Program-made: the position numbers and the translations under genes | In this document: positions 50,483 through 60,008 of the stretch, one piece after another | Layout: each line of letters opens with the position of its first letter | Numbering within the stretch: the first letter of the stretch is position 1 | Notes under the pieces: generated by a model | What the model was told of the DNA's origin: nothing | Databases searched by the model: none | Seen by the model: the letters and a program-made list of their open reading frames with translations, nothing else | Source: Oxalobacteraceae bacterium | GTDB lineage: Bacteria; Pseudomonadota; Gammaproteobacteria; Burkholderiales; Burkholderiaceae_D | Direction of reading: 5' to 3' | Assembly (NCBI GenBank): GCA_027484285.1 | Contig: JAIXTG010000055.1 | Location: forward strand, 1-61,327 | DNA: 61,327 bases

Positions 50483-52738
50483 ATGCAAGAGAAACCGATG
50501 AACAATCAGTGCAAAAATCAGCCCGCAGCGAGCCAAGGTAGTCCGTTGTGCAGCAGCATCTCAACTTGTTGCCCATCCTCACCGGCCTCAACACCAACCT
50601 CCCCGCCGTCGGCTTCACTGAGGCACCAGTTTCGAATTGCAAACATGGACTGTTCGGCTGAAGAGTCGGAAATCCGTCGTTCCTTGGAGCCGTTAGCGGA
50701 GATCCGAGGACTTCACTTTGATCTTGGCGCACGCATTCTGACGATCACGGCTGAAGAATCTGCCATCCCTTCAGCGCTAGAGGCGATTAGCAAGTCTGGC
50801 TTCAAGCCAGAGCCTTTAAATTCAAATAAAGACGAACGACACAACAGCGATGGCCAGCCGACAAGATTTTGGATATCGTGGGGAAAGCTGATAGCTGCGC
50901 TTGGCCTGGCGTTGCTGGCCGAAGCGATAGCGTTCGCGTTTCCGGGCGATCCTTGGTTTGCTGCCACGGGCATGGCCCTCGCGTTGGCAGCGATTTTTTT
51001 GTCTGGCTTTGGTGTGTACGCCAAAGGCTTGGTTGCGCTCCGCCAGATGCGGTTGAACATCAATGCCCTGATGACCGTTGCCGTAACCGGTGCATTTTTG
51101 ATTGGGCAATGGCCCGAAGCGGCAATGGTGATGGCGCTCTATGCCATTGCCGAAGCCATTGAAGCAATGGCGGTAGACCGTGCACGCGGGGCAATCAAAA
51201 GTCTGCTGGCCCTGGCTCCTGAAGATGCAGAGGTACGCCAAGAGGACGGGAGTTGGTTACGAATCGATATAAAGTCAGTTGCCCTGAATTCGATTGTGCG
51301 TGTACGACCCGGCGAGCGAATTCCGCTTGATGGCATTGTCACTCTCGGCCAGAGCGCGGTCGACCAATCGCCAGTCACCGGTGAGAGTTTGCCAGTCGAC
51401 AAAACCCCTGGTGACGAGCTCTATGCTGGCACTATCAATCAAGCCTCCGCCCTCGAGTTCCGGGTCACAACCACCGCTACCGACAGCACACTTTCCCGGA
51501 TCATCAAGTTAGTTGAGGAAGCACAGGCAGGTCGTGCACCGACCCAGCGATTTGTAGATCGCTTTGCCGCAATCTACACCCCAGCAGTATTTGTGCTGGC
51601 GATTTTGATTGCGCTGCTTTTGCCTTGGCTGACAGAAATAACGTGGATACAAGCCATATACAAGGCTTTGGTTCTCTTAGTGATTGCATGCCCTTGCGCC
51701 CTAGTTGTTTCGACGCCTGTTTCAGTTGTCAGTGGTTTGGCTGCCGGTGCCCGGCGCGGCATCTTGATCAAAGGCGGCGTTTACCTGGAGGAGGCTCGAA
51801 AAATCAAGGCTGTCGCCTTGGACAAGACCGGAACCATCACCGAAGGCAAGCCCACTTTAGTCGCGTTCGAGCCCATTGATGCCTCGATAGCCCGCAAGCA
51901 GCTCGAACAGCTGGCAAAAAGCCTTGCCATACGTTCAGATCATCCAGTTTCGAAAGCAATCGCTCAAGGGCTGCAGATTACCCCGCAGAATGTTGGCGAT
52001 TTCCAAGCAGTTGCCGGGCGCGGAGTTCAAGGGACACTTGATGGAAACCCCTATGTCTTGGCGAACCATCGTTGGATTGAGGAGCGTGCCCAGTGCTCCT
52101 CTGAGCTGAAAGAACGACTGGCGGAACACGAAGCAGCAGGCAGAACAGTCACCATCTTGGCCAACAAGGACCGCGTGCTTGCGTTATTCGCTGTAGCAGA
52201 CACCATCAAGCCTTCATCCATTGAGGCGATCATCAGATTGAAAGCCCTGGGCGTGACTCCCGTCATGCTAACTGGTGATAACGCCGCGACGGCTCGCACG
52301 GTGGGACGCCTTGCCGGGATTGATGAAGTAAGAGGCAATCTTCTGCCCGAAGACAAGCTAGAGGCCATCGGCGAGTTCCAGAGGGGCTACGGCGTGACGG
52401 CAATGACTGGCGATGGCATCAACGATGCACCGGCACTGGCAAAAGCAGACATTGGGTTTGCGATGGGAGCGGCTGGCACGCACACAGCCATGGAGGCAGC
52501 AGACGTGGTCGTAATGAACGACGATCTGTGCCGCTTGCCAGAAACTATTCGACTGTCCAAGCGCACCCACGCCATCCTTTGGCAAAACATCATTCTTGCG
52601 TTGGGCATCAAGCTGATTTTTTTGCTCTTGGCGGTGTTCGACGATGCCTCCATGTGGATGGCCGTCTTTGCCGACATGGGGGCAAGCCTACTGGTTGTGT
52701 TCAATGGTCTCCGGCTTTTGAAGATTCGTAACGACTGA
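50483..52738 (+). CDS. cadA: P1B-type Zn/Cd/Pb-translocating ATPase
   Basis: 751 aa. The N-terminus is cysteine- and serine-rich, then an HMA domain with NMDCSAEE (Cys57). Membrane helices follow, then TGES (299-302), CPC (403-405), DKTGT with the phosphorylated Asp447, SDHP, and GDGINDAPAL. CPC plus the MDC site match ZntA/CadA/PbrA exporters. It pumps Zn, Cd or Pb from the cytosol to the periplasm. A second start at 50498 is possible. Regulated by the divergent MerR protein. Confidence 0.93.
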   Translation: MQEKPMNNQCKNQPAASQGSPLCSSISTCCPSSPASTPTSPPSASLRHQFRIANMDCSAEESEIRRSLEPLAEIRGLHFDLGARILTITAEESAIPSALEAISKSGFKPEPLNSNKDERHNSDGQPTRFWISWGKLIAALGLALLAEAIAFAFPGDPWFAATGMALALAAIFLSGFGVYAKGLVALRQMRLNINALMTVAVTGAFLIGQWPEAAMVMALYAIAEAIEAMAVDRARGAIKSLLALAPEDAEVRQEDGSWLRIDIKSVALNSIVRVRPGERIPLDGIVTLGQSAVDQSPVTGESLPVDKTPGDELYAGTINQASALEFRVTTTATDSTLSRIIKLVEEAQAGRAPTQRFVDRFAAIYTPAVFVLAILIALLLPWLTEITWIQAIYKALVLLVIACPCALVVSTPVSVVSGLAAGARRGILIKGGVYLEEARKIKAVALDKTGTITEGKPTLVAFEPIDASIARKQLEQLAKSLAIRSDHPVSKAIAQGLQITPQNVGDFQAVAGRGVQGTLDGNPYVLANHRWIEERAQCSSELKERLAEHEAAGRTVTILANKDRVLALFAVADTIKPSSIEAIIRLKALGVTPVMLTGDNAATARTVGRLAGIDEVRGNLLPEDKLEAIGEFQRGYGVTAMTGDGINDAPALAKADIGFAMGAAGTHTAMEAADVVVMNDDLCRLPETIRLSKRTHAILWQNIILALGIKLIFLLLAVFDDASMWMAVFADMGASLLVVFNGLRLLKIRND

Positions 52739-52848
52739 CCGCGTTTCTGCGCAGTCACCCTATCGAACCACGCCTCGCCCTCAATGAATCCAAGGGAATG
52801 GCCAAGTCGATTGCAGCCAAAGCCCAAACTTACTGTAATATAAATATA

Positions 52849-53202
52849 ATGAAAAAGTACTTGGCCATTTTCCTGCTCATATTTTTGCCTTTGCAGTTCA
52901 GCTGGGCGACGGTGGCCACCTATTGTCAGCACGAATCTGGGGCCGCGGCCAAACACTTCGGTCACCATGACCATCAGCACAAGGCTGCTGATGGTAAAGA
53001 AAAAGCACCGGATCTAGCCAAGACAGGTGGCAATGACCTTGATTGCGCATCCTGTCATGCGAGCTGTCCATCAATACTGCATGAGAATCTGACTCCCCCA
53101 CCGATACTCAGTTCGTCCCTACTCATAGCCGACCACTGGGCGCGTCTCACGTCGCCACCTTTCCAACGATTAGAGCGCCCGCAATGGCGTGTCCTCGCCT
53201 GA
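52849..53202 (+). CDS. czcI: CzcI-like periplasmic metal-efflux regulator
   Basis: 117 aa from MKKYLAIFLLIFLPLQFSWA, a signal peptide. The mature part has CQHESG, HFGHHDHQHK and CASCHASC, likely metal ligands, and the C-terminal WARLTSPPFQRLERPQW typical of CzcI. A possible promoter (TTGCAG, 17 bases, TGTAAT at 52811-52839) is just upstream. CzcI is linked to control of czcCBA expression. Confidence 0.82.
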   Translation: MKKYLAIFLLIFLPLQFSWATVATYCQHESGAAAKHFGHHDHQHKAADGKEKAPDLAKTGGNDLDCASCHASCPSILHENLTPPPILSSSLLIADHWARLTSPPFQRLERPQWRVLA

Positions 53203-53366
53203 TCGGCGGGGAGCGCGTTTCTTCCCTCGTCGTCACTAAAGCAGTTGCGCTTAGTGCGTGACCGCGTAGAGCCGCGTTTACGACGCTGATGTGACGATGT
53301 AGCAGGCGATCATTGAGATCGCACCTCGCCGATTCCTTCGTGTGTTTGAAATCACTGGAGAATCGG

Positions 53367-54722
53367 ATGTTGAAGAGTAATCAAAATAAAAAACGACGGA
53401 CGCCACTTACCTTTCACAGAACCACAAAAAAGGTAGCTGTAGCGGGCTTGTTCATTGCGCTCGCCGCTGGAGCAGCTTTGGCTCAATCGCCACCTGCTGC
53501 GCAAACCAACCGTTCGGCCCGTCCAGAGGCGCAGCCAGAAACGGCAACTTCTTTGACGCTTCAGAAAGCCATAGCGCTGGCGCTAGAAGGCAATTTGGAT
53601 CTGGCCGTCGCAACACGGGAAATTGAGGCGACTGAAGGTCAGGTGCTTCAAGGACAATTACGCCCTAACCCAGAACTGGAGTACTCGCTGGAAAACCAGC
53701 GCGCACAGACCCGTACACAAAGTGTGCAGATCAACCTTCCCGTCGAAATGGGCGGCAAGCGCGCCGCACGTATTGCGGCGGCTGAGCGAGGGCGCGACAT
53801 AGCAGTGGAAGGACTGAATGTGCGGCGCATCGAGATCCGCGCCGCAGTGATCGCTGCTTTCTTCGAAATGCTAGCAGCCCAAGAGCGTGTGACTCTGGCG
53901 CTTGATAGTGTGGATTTAGCAAAAAAGGCGACAGACGCGGTTGCCAAGCGCGTGACGGCAGGCAAGGTTTCTCCGGTAGAAGAGTCCAAGGCTAGGGTGG
54001 CTGAGGCCGGGGTACGCGTTGAACTCGCGCAAGCACAAAGCGAACAGCGCAACGCTCGGGTGCGTCTGGCCAGCCTGCTGGGTCCCAATCCTCCCCGCTT
54101 CACCCTCGTTGAGGGCAATGTTGAAGCGACCCCGGTTGTTCCAAGCTTTGACAGTGTCCAGCAACGCTTGTCTGCGTCGCCAACTTTGCGTCGCGCCCAG
54201 CTAGAGCTAGAACGCCGCAGATCGTTGGTCGATGTGGAGCGCAGCAAGCAGACGCCCGATGTCACCTTCCGCCTTGGAGTGAAGCGTGCCAATGAACTGC
54301 AGAGCGATCAGCTACTGTTGGGCGTCTCCGTTCCATTGCCGCTGTTTAATCGTAATCAGGGCAATTTGCTCGAAGCGCTGAAGCGAGAAGATAAAGCCCG
54401 GGACGAATTCCAGGCTTTGAACGTGCGCGTCGGCACTGAAGTTATGCAAGCCCGCGAGCAGCTGGATGCCATTCGTGGGGAAGTGGATGTTCTGCAACGG
54501 GACATACTGCCCGGGGCCAAGAGTGCCTATGACGCAGCCACCATCGGGTTTGAAAACGGCAAGTTCAACTTTCTGGAAGTGCTGGATGCACAGCGCACCT
54601 ACTTCGCCGCCAAGTCCCAATACCTCAAGGCCCTAGCCGAAGCACATCGCGTGGCGGCAAACATTGATCGGGTGCTCGGCGACCCCAGCTCGAATGCCGA
54701 CAAGCCAGCTAACCAGGAATGA
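53367..54722 (+). CDS. czcC: CzcC outer-membrane efflux protein
   Basis: 451 aa, TolC-like. The start at 53367 has CTGGAG upstream. An N-terminal signal region with VAVAGLFIALAAGAALAQ is followed by two outer-membrane efflux repeats (SLTLQKAIALALEGNLDLAVA, LEYSLENQRAQTR, FLEVLDAQRTYFAAK). It forms the outer channel of the CzcCBA pump. The stop overlaps the czcB start by four bases. Confidence 0.92.
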   Translation: MLKSNQNKKRRTPLTFHRTTKKVAVAGLFIALAAGAALAQSPPAAQTNRSARPEAQPETATSLTLQKAIALALEGNLDLAVATREIEATEGQVLQGQLRPNPELEYSLENQRAQTRTQSVQINLPVEMGGKRAARIAAAERGRDIAVEGLNVRRIEIRAAVIAAFFEMLAAQERVTLALDSVDLAKKATDAVAKRVTAGKVSPVEESKARVAEAGVRVELAQAQSEQRNARVRLASLLGPNPPRFTLVEGNVEATPVVPSFDSVQQRLSASPTLRRAQLELERRRSLVDVERSKQTPDVTFRLGVKRANELQSDQLLLGVSVPLPLFNRNQGNLLEALKREDKARDEFQALNVRVGTEVMQAREQLDAIRGEVDVLQRDILPGAKSAYDAATIGFENGKFNFLEVLDAQRTYFAAKSQYLKALAEAHRVAANIDRVLGDPSSNADKPANQE

Positions 54723-56257
54723 ACATGCAAATCGACGCGAATAAACTGAATATCAGCAAAAAACAACTGATCGCCATTGCTGCGATTATTGTGACTGGCG
54801 TAATGCTTGGCACTACCATTCTCAACGACAAGAAATCCAAAACCGCAGAAGATGACGACCACGGCAGCCGCATTGAATCCACGGCATATCGTGGAGGAGA
54901 GCAGCAAGAGGATCCGAACAAGGGGTCGCATGGCGGCAAGCTGTTCAAGGAAGGGGACTTCGGGTTGGAGGCGGTACTGGCTGGGGATAGCGGCGAATCA
55001 CGACTGCGGATCTGGCTGTTCAACAAAGACAAGCCGCTTCCAAACAATGCCACCAAAGTCAGCGCCACCATCACGCGCTTGACCGGTGAGAAGCAGACCC
55101 TCAACTTCATACCTGACAAAGACAGCCTCGTGAGCCGCGAGGTGGTGGCCGAGCCACATGCCTTTGAAATCAGCATCATTGCCGATACTTCCACCGGCCC
55201 CTTCAGGTTCGTCTTGAGTCAGGAAGAAGGAAAAGTCGACTTTAGCGAAACACAAATTAAGGCCGCATCCATTGGCATCGATACAGCCGGTCCAGCTCGC
55301 ATCAAATCCGCTTTGCAATTGCCGGGGGAGATTCGCCTGAACGAGGACCGGACATCGCATGTTGTTCCGCGCATCGCAGGAGTGGTCGAGAGTGTGCAGG
55401 TCAGTCTGGGGCAGGCGGTCAGACGAGGCCAAGTGCTGGCTGTCATTGCCAGCCCAGCGGCCTCAGAGCAGCGCAGCGAGTTGCAGACGGCACAAAAGCG
55501 ATTGACCTTGGCCAAGACCACGTATGAGCGTGAGAAGCGGCTCTGGGAACAGAAGGTCTCTGCCGAGCAGGACTATCTCCAAGCCACACAAGCCTTGCAC
55601 GAGGCGGAAATTGCCGTGGCCAATGCCCAGCAGAAATTGTCCGCCTTGGGGATGACCTCAAGTTTGTCGGGCGGGCTCAATCGCTTCGAGCTGCGCGCGC
55701 CATTCGACGGGTTGGTGATCGAAAAGCATCTCAGCCTCGGCGAAGCCGTCAAGGAAGATGCCGCCGTGTTCACAGTATCCGACTTGGGGCAGGTCTGGGC
55801 CGAGATTAGTGTACCTGCAAAAGATTTACCGCTGGTCAGGGTTGGTGAGAAGGTCACCATCAAAGCAACGGCGTTCAATGCCAGCGCGACTGGAACCATC
55901 ATTTTGGTGGGTTCATTGATCGGTGAGCAGACCCGCATGGCCAAGGCCCGCGTGATCTTATCTAATCCCAAGGGCGCTTGGCGTCCTGGTTTGTTTGTCA
56001 GCGCGGAGGTAACCGCTTCAGAGGCGGATGTCCCCGTAACCGTGGCCAGTGACGCCATTCAAATCGTGGGAGACAGGTCCGTCGTGTTCCTGAAGGTGAA
56101 CGGAGGCTTCATAGCCCAGCCCGTGCAGTTGGGTCGCAGCGATGGCAAGCGTGTTGAGATTCTACAAGGAGTCAAACCGGGGGCTCTCTATGCATCTGAA
56201 GGCAGCTTTGTCGTGAAGTCTGAGCTCGGCAAAACTGCTGCCGAAGACGCCCATTAA
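54719..56257 (+). CDS. czcB: CzcB periplasmic adaptor (membrane fusion protein)
   Basis: 512 aa. One N-terminal membrane helix (LIAIAAIIVTGVMLGTTIL), a His/Asp/Glu-rich stretch (DDDHGS, PNKGSHGGKLF), then barrel-sandwich hybrid (IAGVVESVQVSLGQAVRRGQ), alpha-hairpin and beta-barrel domains as in HlyD-like adaptors. Links CzcA to CzcC. Length is typical of CzcB. Confidence 0.92.
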   Translation: MNMQIDANKLNISKKQLIAIAAIIVTGVMLGTTILNDKKSKTAEDDDHGSRIESTAYRGGEQQEDPNKGSHGGKLFKEGDFGLEAVLAGDSGESRLRIWLFNKDKPLPNNATKVSATITRLTGEKQTLNFIPDKDSLVSREVVAEPHAFEISIIADTSTGPFRFVLSQEEGKVDFSETQIKAASIGIDTAGPARIKSALQLPGEIRLNEDRTSHVVPRIAGVVESVQVSLGQAVRRGQVLAVIASPAASEQRSELQTAQKRLTLAKTTYEREKRLWEQKVSAEQDYLQATQALHEAEIAVANAQQKLSALGMTSSLSGGLNRFELRAPFDGLVIEKHLSLGEAVKEDAAVFTVSDLGQVWAEISVPAKDLPLVRVGEKVTIKATAFNASATGTIILVGSLIGEQTRMAKARVILSNPKGAWRPGLFVSAEVTASEADVPVTVASDAIQIVGDRSVVFLKVNGGFIAQPVQLGRSDGKRVEILQGVKPGALYASEGSFVVKSELGKTAAEDAH

Positions 56258-56273
56258 TATCGGAGCCACGCAC

Positions 56274-59200
56274 ATGTTTGAAAAACTGATTCACGCAGCC
56301 ATCGAGCACCGATGGTTAGTTCTGCTGGCAGTCATCGGTATGGGGGCCATCGGTGTATACAATTACCAGAAGCTCCCCATTGATGCCGTTCCAGACATCA
56401 CCAACGTCCAGGTACAGATTAATACCCAAGTACCAGGGTACTCGCCGCTGGAGACCGAGCAACGGGTGACTTACCCGATTGAGACCGTGATGGCGGGCCT
56501 CCCTAATCTGCAGCAAACCCGTTCCCTATCCCGCTATGGACTGTCACAGGTGACAGTGATCTTCAAGGACGGCACCGACATCTACTTTGCACGCCAATTG
56601 GTCAACGAACGCATACAGGAAGCGCGTGACAAGCTGCCTTCTGGAATTAGTCCGGCGATGGGTCCGATTTCGACCGGCTTGGGCGAAATCTACCTGTGGA
56701 CGGTAGAAGCCAAGGATGGTGCGAAGAAGCCTGATGGCCTGCCCTACACGACCACCGATCTGCGCGAGATTCAGGACTGGATCATCAAGCCGCAGTTACG
56801 CAACGTGCCTGGCGTCACAGAAATCAACTCGATTGGCGGCTACGCCAAGGAATACCAGATTGCGCCGATACCCGAACGACTTGCCTCGCTGGGCGTCACC
56901 TTGCAGGACATCGTGACGGCATTGGATCGCAACAATGGGAACGTGGGTGCGGGTTATATCGAAAAGCGTGGAGAGCAATATCTGATTCGAGCCCCAGGAC
57001 AGGTCAAGACGCTGGATGACATCGGCAATGTGATTCTCAGCAGCGCCGATGGTGTGCCAATCCGGGTACGGGATGTGGCCGAAATCGGCTTGGGACGTGA
57101 ACTGCGCACGGGTGCCGCGACAGACAATGGGCGCGAAGTGGTACTGGGTACGGTCTTCATGCTCATTGGGCAAAACAGCCGAACGGTCGCTCAAGCCGTC
57201 GACAAAAAGATGGTGGAAATTAACCGCAACCTGCCTGAAGGCGTACATGCAGTCACGGTTTACGACCGCACAGTGCTGGTGGACAAAGCCATCAGCACGG
57301 TGAAGAAGAACTTGTTGGAAGGTGCGATCCTCGTGATCGTGATCCTGTTTCTATTCCTGGGCAATATTCGCGCGGCCATCATCACGGCGACCGTAATTCC
57401 CTTATCGATGCTGTTCACTTTCACGGGAATGGTGACCTACAAGGTAAGTGCCAATTTGATGAGCCTTGGGGCACTGGACTTCGGCATCATCATCGACGGT
57501 GCGGTTGTGATCGTCGAGAACTGCGTCCGTCGTCTCGCCCATGCGCAAGCGCAGTACGGCGGACCGTTGACGCGCTCGGAGCGATTCCACGAAGTATTCC
57601 TAGCCGCCAAGGAATCACGACGACCGCTCTTGTTCGGTCAGCTCATCATCATGGTGGTGTACTTGCCCATCTTCGCCCTTACCGGTGTTGAAGGAAAGAT
57701 GTTTCACCCGATGGCATTCACTGTGGTCGCTGCGCTGCTAGGCGCAATGATTTTGTCGGTGACTTTCATCCCGGCTGCCGTCGCACTATTCATTGGCAAC
57801 CGCGTTAACGAGAAAGAAAACTGGCTGATGGTGCAAGCCAAGCGCTGGTACGCCCCTTTGCTGGACCGCGTTATGGCGGCCAAAGCCGTGGTCTTGACCG
57901 CCGCCGTCGTGGCCGTGGTTCTGTGTGGTCTGATCGCGACCCGCATGGGCAGTGAGTTTGTACCCAACTTAAACGAAGGCGATTTCGCTATCCAGGCCCT
58001 GCGTATCCCTGGTACCAGCTTGTCACAGTCGGTGGTAATGCAACAGCAGCTCGAAGCGACGCTCAAAGCCAAGTTCCCTGAGATTGAACGTGTCTTTGCA
58101 CGAACGGGAACGGCTGAGATCGCCTCTGACCCGATGCCACCGAATATCTCCGATGGTTACATCATGCTTAAACCGCAGTCGCAGTGGCCGGAACCACGCA
58201 AGTCACGCGACGAGTTGATTGCGGCAGTACAGGAAGTCGTTGGTAATATTCCGGGCAACAACTACGAATTCTCTCAGCCGATCCAAATGCGGTTTAATGA
58301 ACTCATTTCAGGTGTCCGCAGTGATGTTGCTGTGAAGATATTCGGCGACGACATGGCCGTCTTGAATAAGACCGCTGAAGAAATTTCGTCAATGCTGCAG
58401 AAGATCCAGGGTGCGTCTGAGGTCAAAGTTGAACAGACCACTGGATTGCCGATGCTGACGGTGAATATTGATCGTCAGAAGGCCGCCCGCTATGGCCTGA
58501 ACGTAGGCGACATCCAAGACACGGTGGCGACAGCCATCGGAGGGCGTGAGGCCGGGACGCTGTTTGAAGGCGACCGTCGATTCGACATTGTGGTTAGGCT
58601 GCCAGAATCCCTACGCAATGACTTGGAAGGCATGAAGCGTTTGCCGATTCCCTTGCCACGCGAAACGAGCGGCGCTGAAAGGCGAAGCAACTTCATCCCG
58701 TTGGCGAACGTGGCGAGCGTCGATTTGGCACTCGGCCCGAATCAAGTAAGCCGCGAAAACGGCAAGCGCCGCATCGTGGTGAGTGCCAACGTCCGTGGTC
58801 GAGACGTTGGTTCGTTTGTTGCGGATGCAGAGGCTGCACTAGTACAAATCAAGATCCCTCCGGGGTATTGGACGAGTTGGGGAGGTACCTTTGAAAACCT
58901 GCAATCAGCGACACAACGCTTGCAAATCGTTGTTCCCGTTTCTCTACTTCTCGTGTTCGGATTGCTGTTTGCGATGTTCGGCAACGCTAAGGATGGATTG
59001 CTAGTTTTTACCGGCATTCCATTTGCGTTGACGGGTGGCATTCTGGCGCTGTGGCTGCGCGACATTCCCATGTCGATTTCGGCGGCCGTAGGTTTCATCG
59101 CGTTGTCAGGCGTCGCCGTACTAAATGGCCTTGTGATGATTTCCTATATCCGCACCCTGCGAGAGGATGGCATGTCGTTGGATGCCGCCATCCATGATGG

Positions 59201-59441
59201 CTCGTTGACCCGTTTGCGTCCGGTACTGATGACAGCCTTGGTTGCATCTTTGGGCTTCATCCCGATGGCGATTGCCACCGGAACCGGTGCCGAAGTTCAG
59301 CGCCCCTTAGCCACTGTGGTGATTGGAGGCATTTTGTCTTCCACACTACTGACGCTACTCGTGCTTCCCATTCTTTATCGTCTGGCCCATCGGCCGGACG
59401 AGCGACTGGGGTACGTTTCTGCAAAACCGGCGCACACGTAA
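56274..59441 (+). CDS. czcA: CzcA, heavy-metal RND efflux transporter
   Basis: 1055 aa. The HME-RND signature DFGIIIDGAVVIVEN in the fourth membrane helix marks a Zn/Co/Cd (HME1) proton-driven pump. Twelve membrane segments and two large periplasmic loops are present; the start MFEKLIHAAIEHRWLVLLAVIGMG is usual. It exports metal from periplasm and cytosol through CzcB and CzcC. Complete; followed by a terminator at 59552. Confidence 0.95.
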   Translation: MFEKLIHAAIEHRWLVLLAVIGMGAIGVYNYQKLPIDAVPDITNVQVQINTQVPGYSPLETEQRVTYPIETVMAGLPNLQQTRSLSRYGLSQVTVIFKDGTDIYFARQLVNERIQEARDKLPSGISPAMGPISTGLGEIYLWTVEAKDGAKKPDGLPYTTTDLREIQDWIIKPQLRNVPGVTEINSIGGYAKEYQIAPIPERLASLGVTLQDIVTALDRNNGNVGAGYIEKRGEQYLIRAPGQVKTLDDIGNVILSSADGVPIRVRDVAEIGLGRELRTGAATDNGREVVLGTVFMLIGQNSRTVAQAVDKKMVEINRNLPEGVHAVTVYDRTVLVDKAISTVKKNLLEGAILVIVILFLFLGNIRAAIITATVIPLSMLFTFTGMVTYKVSANLMSLGALDFGIIIDGAVVIVENCVRRLAHAQAQYGGPLTRSERFHEVFLAAKESRRPLLFGQLIIMVVYLPIFALTGVEGKMFHPMAFTVVAALLGAMILSVTFIPAAVALFIGNRVNEKENWLMVQAKRWYAPLLDRVMAAKAVVLTAAVVAVVLCGLIATRMGSEFVPNLNEGDFAIQALRIPGTSLSQSVVMQQQLEATLKAKFPEIERVFARTGTAEIASDPMPPNISDGYIMLKPQSQWPEPRKSRDELIAAVQEVVGNIPGNNYEFSQPIQMRFNELISGVRSDVAVKIFGDDMAVLNKTAEEISSMLQKIQGASEVKVEQTTGLPMLTVNIDRQKAARYGLNVGDIQDTVATAIGGREAGTLFEGDRRFDIVVRLPESLRNDLEGMKRLPIPLPRETSGAERRSNFIPLANVASVDLALGPNQVSRENGKRRIVVSANVRGRDVGSFVADAEAALVQIKIPPGYWTSWGGTFENLQSATQRLQIVVPVSLLLVFGLLFAMFGNAKDGLLVFTGIPFALTGGILALWLRDIPMSISAAVGFIALSGVAVLNGLVMISYIRTLREDGMSLDAAIHDGSLTRLRPVLMTALVASLGFIPMAIATGTGAEVQRPLATVVIGGILSSTLLTLLVLPILYRLAHRPDERLGYVSAKPAHT

Positions 59442-59729
59442 CCTGCGGGAACGTCGCATAAAAACTGATCTCAACTAGCCAAGCACTGAATTTTATACCT
59501 GTACTTTGATAGACACTATTATAAAACTGATTGCTACTGCTTTTATTTTTAGAGCCTATCTCGTTAGGCTCTTATTGTTTAGTCGGTACAGCAAGAAATC
59601 CCAGTCTTTCTTAAACTTCTAAAGTTCCGTACCGCTGCAAAAAAGTCAGGAGGTTCTGAGACGAAACCGGGTTTGAGACGGTTTTCGGGGGTGGGTGGCC
59701 ATGGGGTCGGTCAGGAGCCCATAGCAAAA
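59442..59729. other. non-coding stretch between czcA and tRNA-Ser
   Basis: About 290 bases with the czcA terminator and no gene. Around 59650-59700 the sequence TGAGACGAAACCGGGTTTGAGACGG has repeated GAGACG elements and may mark an island junction, but there is no second copy of the tRNA end in the window. Confidence 0.4.
59552..59571 (+). terminator. terminator after czcA
   Basis: GAGCCTA (59552-59558), loop TCTCGT, TAGGCTC (59565-59571), then TTATTGTTT. Confidence 0.7.
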
Positions 59730-59750
59730 AGCCCCGCATGGTGCGGGGCT
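59724..59750 (-). terminator. terminator after tRNA-Ser
   Basis: AGCCCCGC (59730-59737), loop ATGGT, GCGGGGCT (59743-59750); on the minus strand followed by TTTTTGC. It ends the lysC/tRNA-Ser transcript. Confidence 0.85.
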
Positions 59751-59795
59751 CTGAGCTCCTAAAAACTCGTGTGAGCGAGTTGGAAGGATTTGTCT

Positions 59796-59889
59796 TGGCG
59801 GAGACGGAGGGATTCGAACCCTCGATACAGGTTTAAGCCCATATGCTTCCTTAGCAGGGAAGTGCCTTCGACCTCTCGGCCACGTCTCC
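59796..59889 (-). tRNA. tRNA-Ser (anticodon GCU)
   Basis: Acceptor GGAGACG pairs with CGTCTCC, followed by G and an encoded CCA at the 3' end (59796-59798). The anticodon loop CTGCTAA gives GCU, a long variable arm is present, and the T arm reads GGTTCGAATCC-like. Complete, class II, decodes AGC/AGU. The metal-resistance block lies at its 3' side, a common insertion place for islands. Confidence 0.95.
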
Positions 59890-60008
59890 ACTTGCTGCCG
59901 AACCGGAAAAGTCCGGCTTGGCAAAGGGGGCAATCATATCTTTCCGCCCTGCTTTGGTCAATCAGCACAGGCAACTTTCTGGTGCACTGATGACCGGCAG
60001 GGCTGAGA

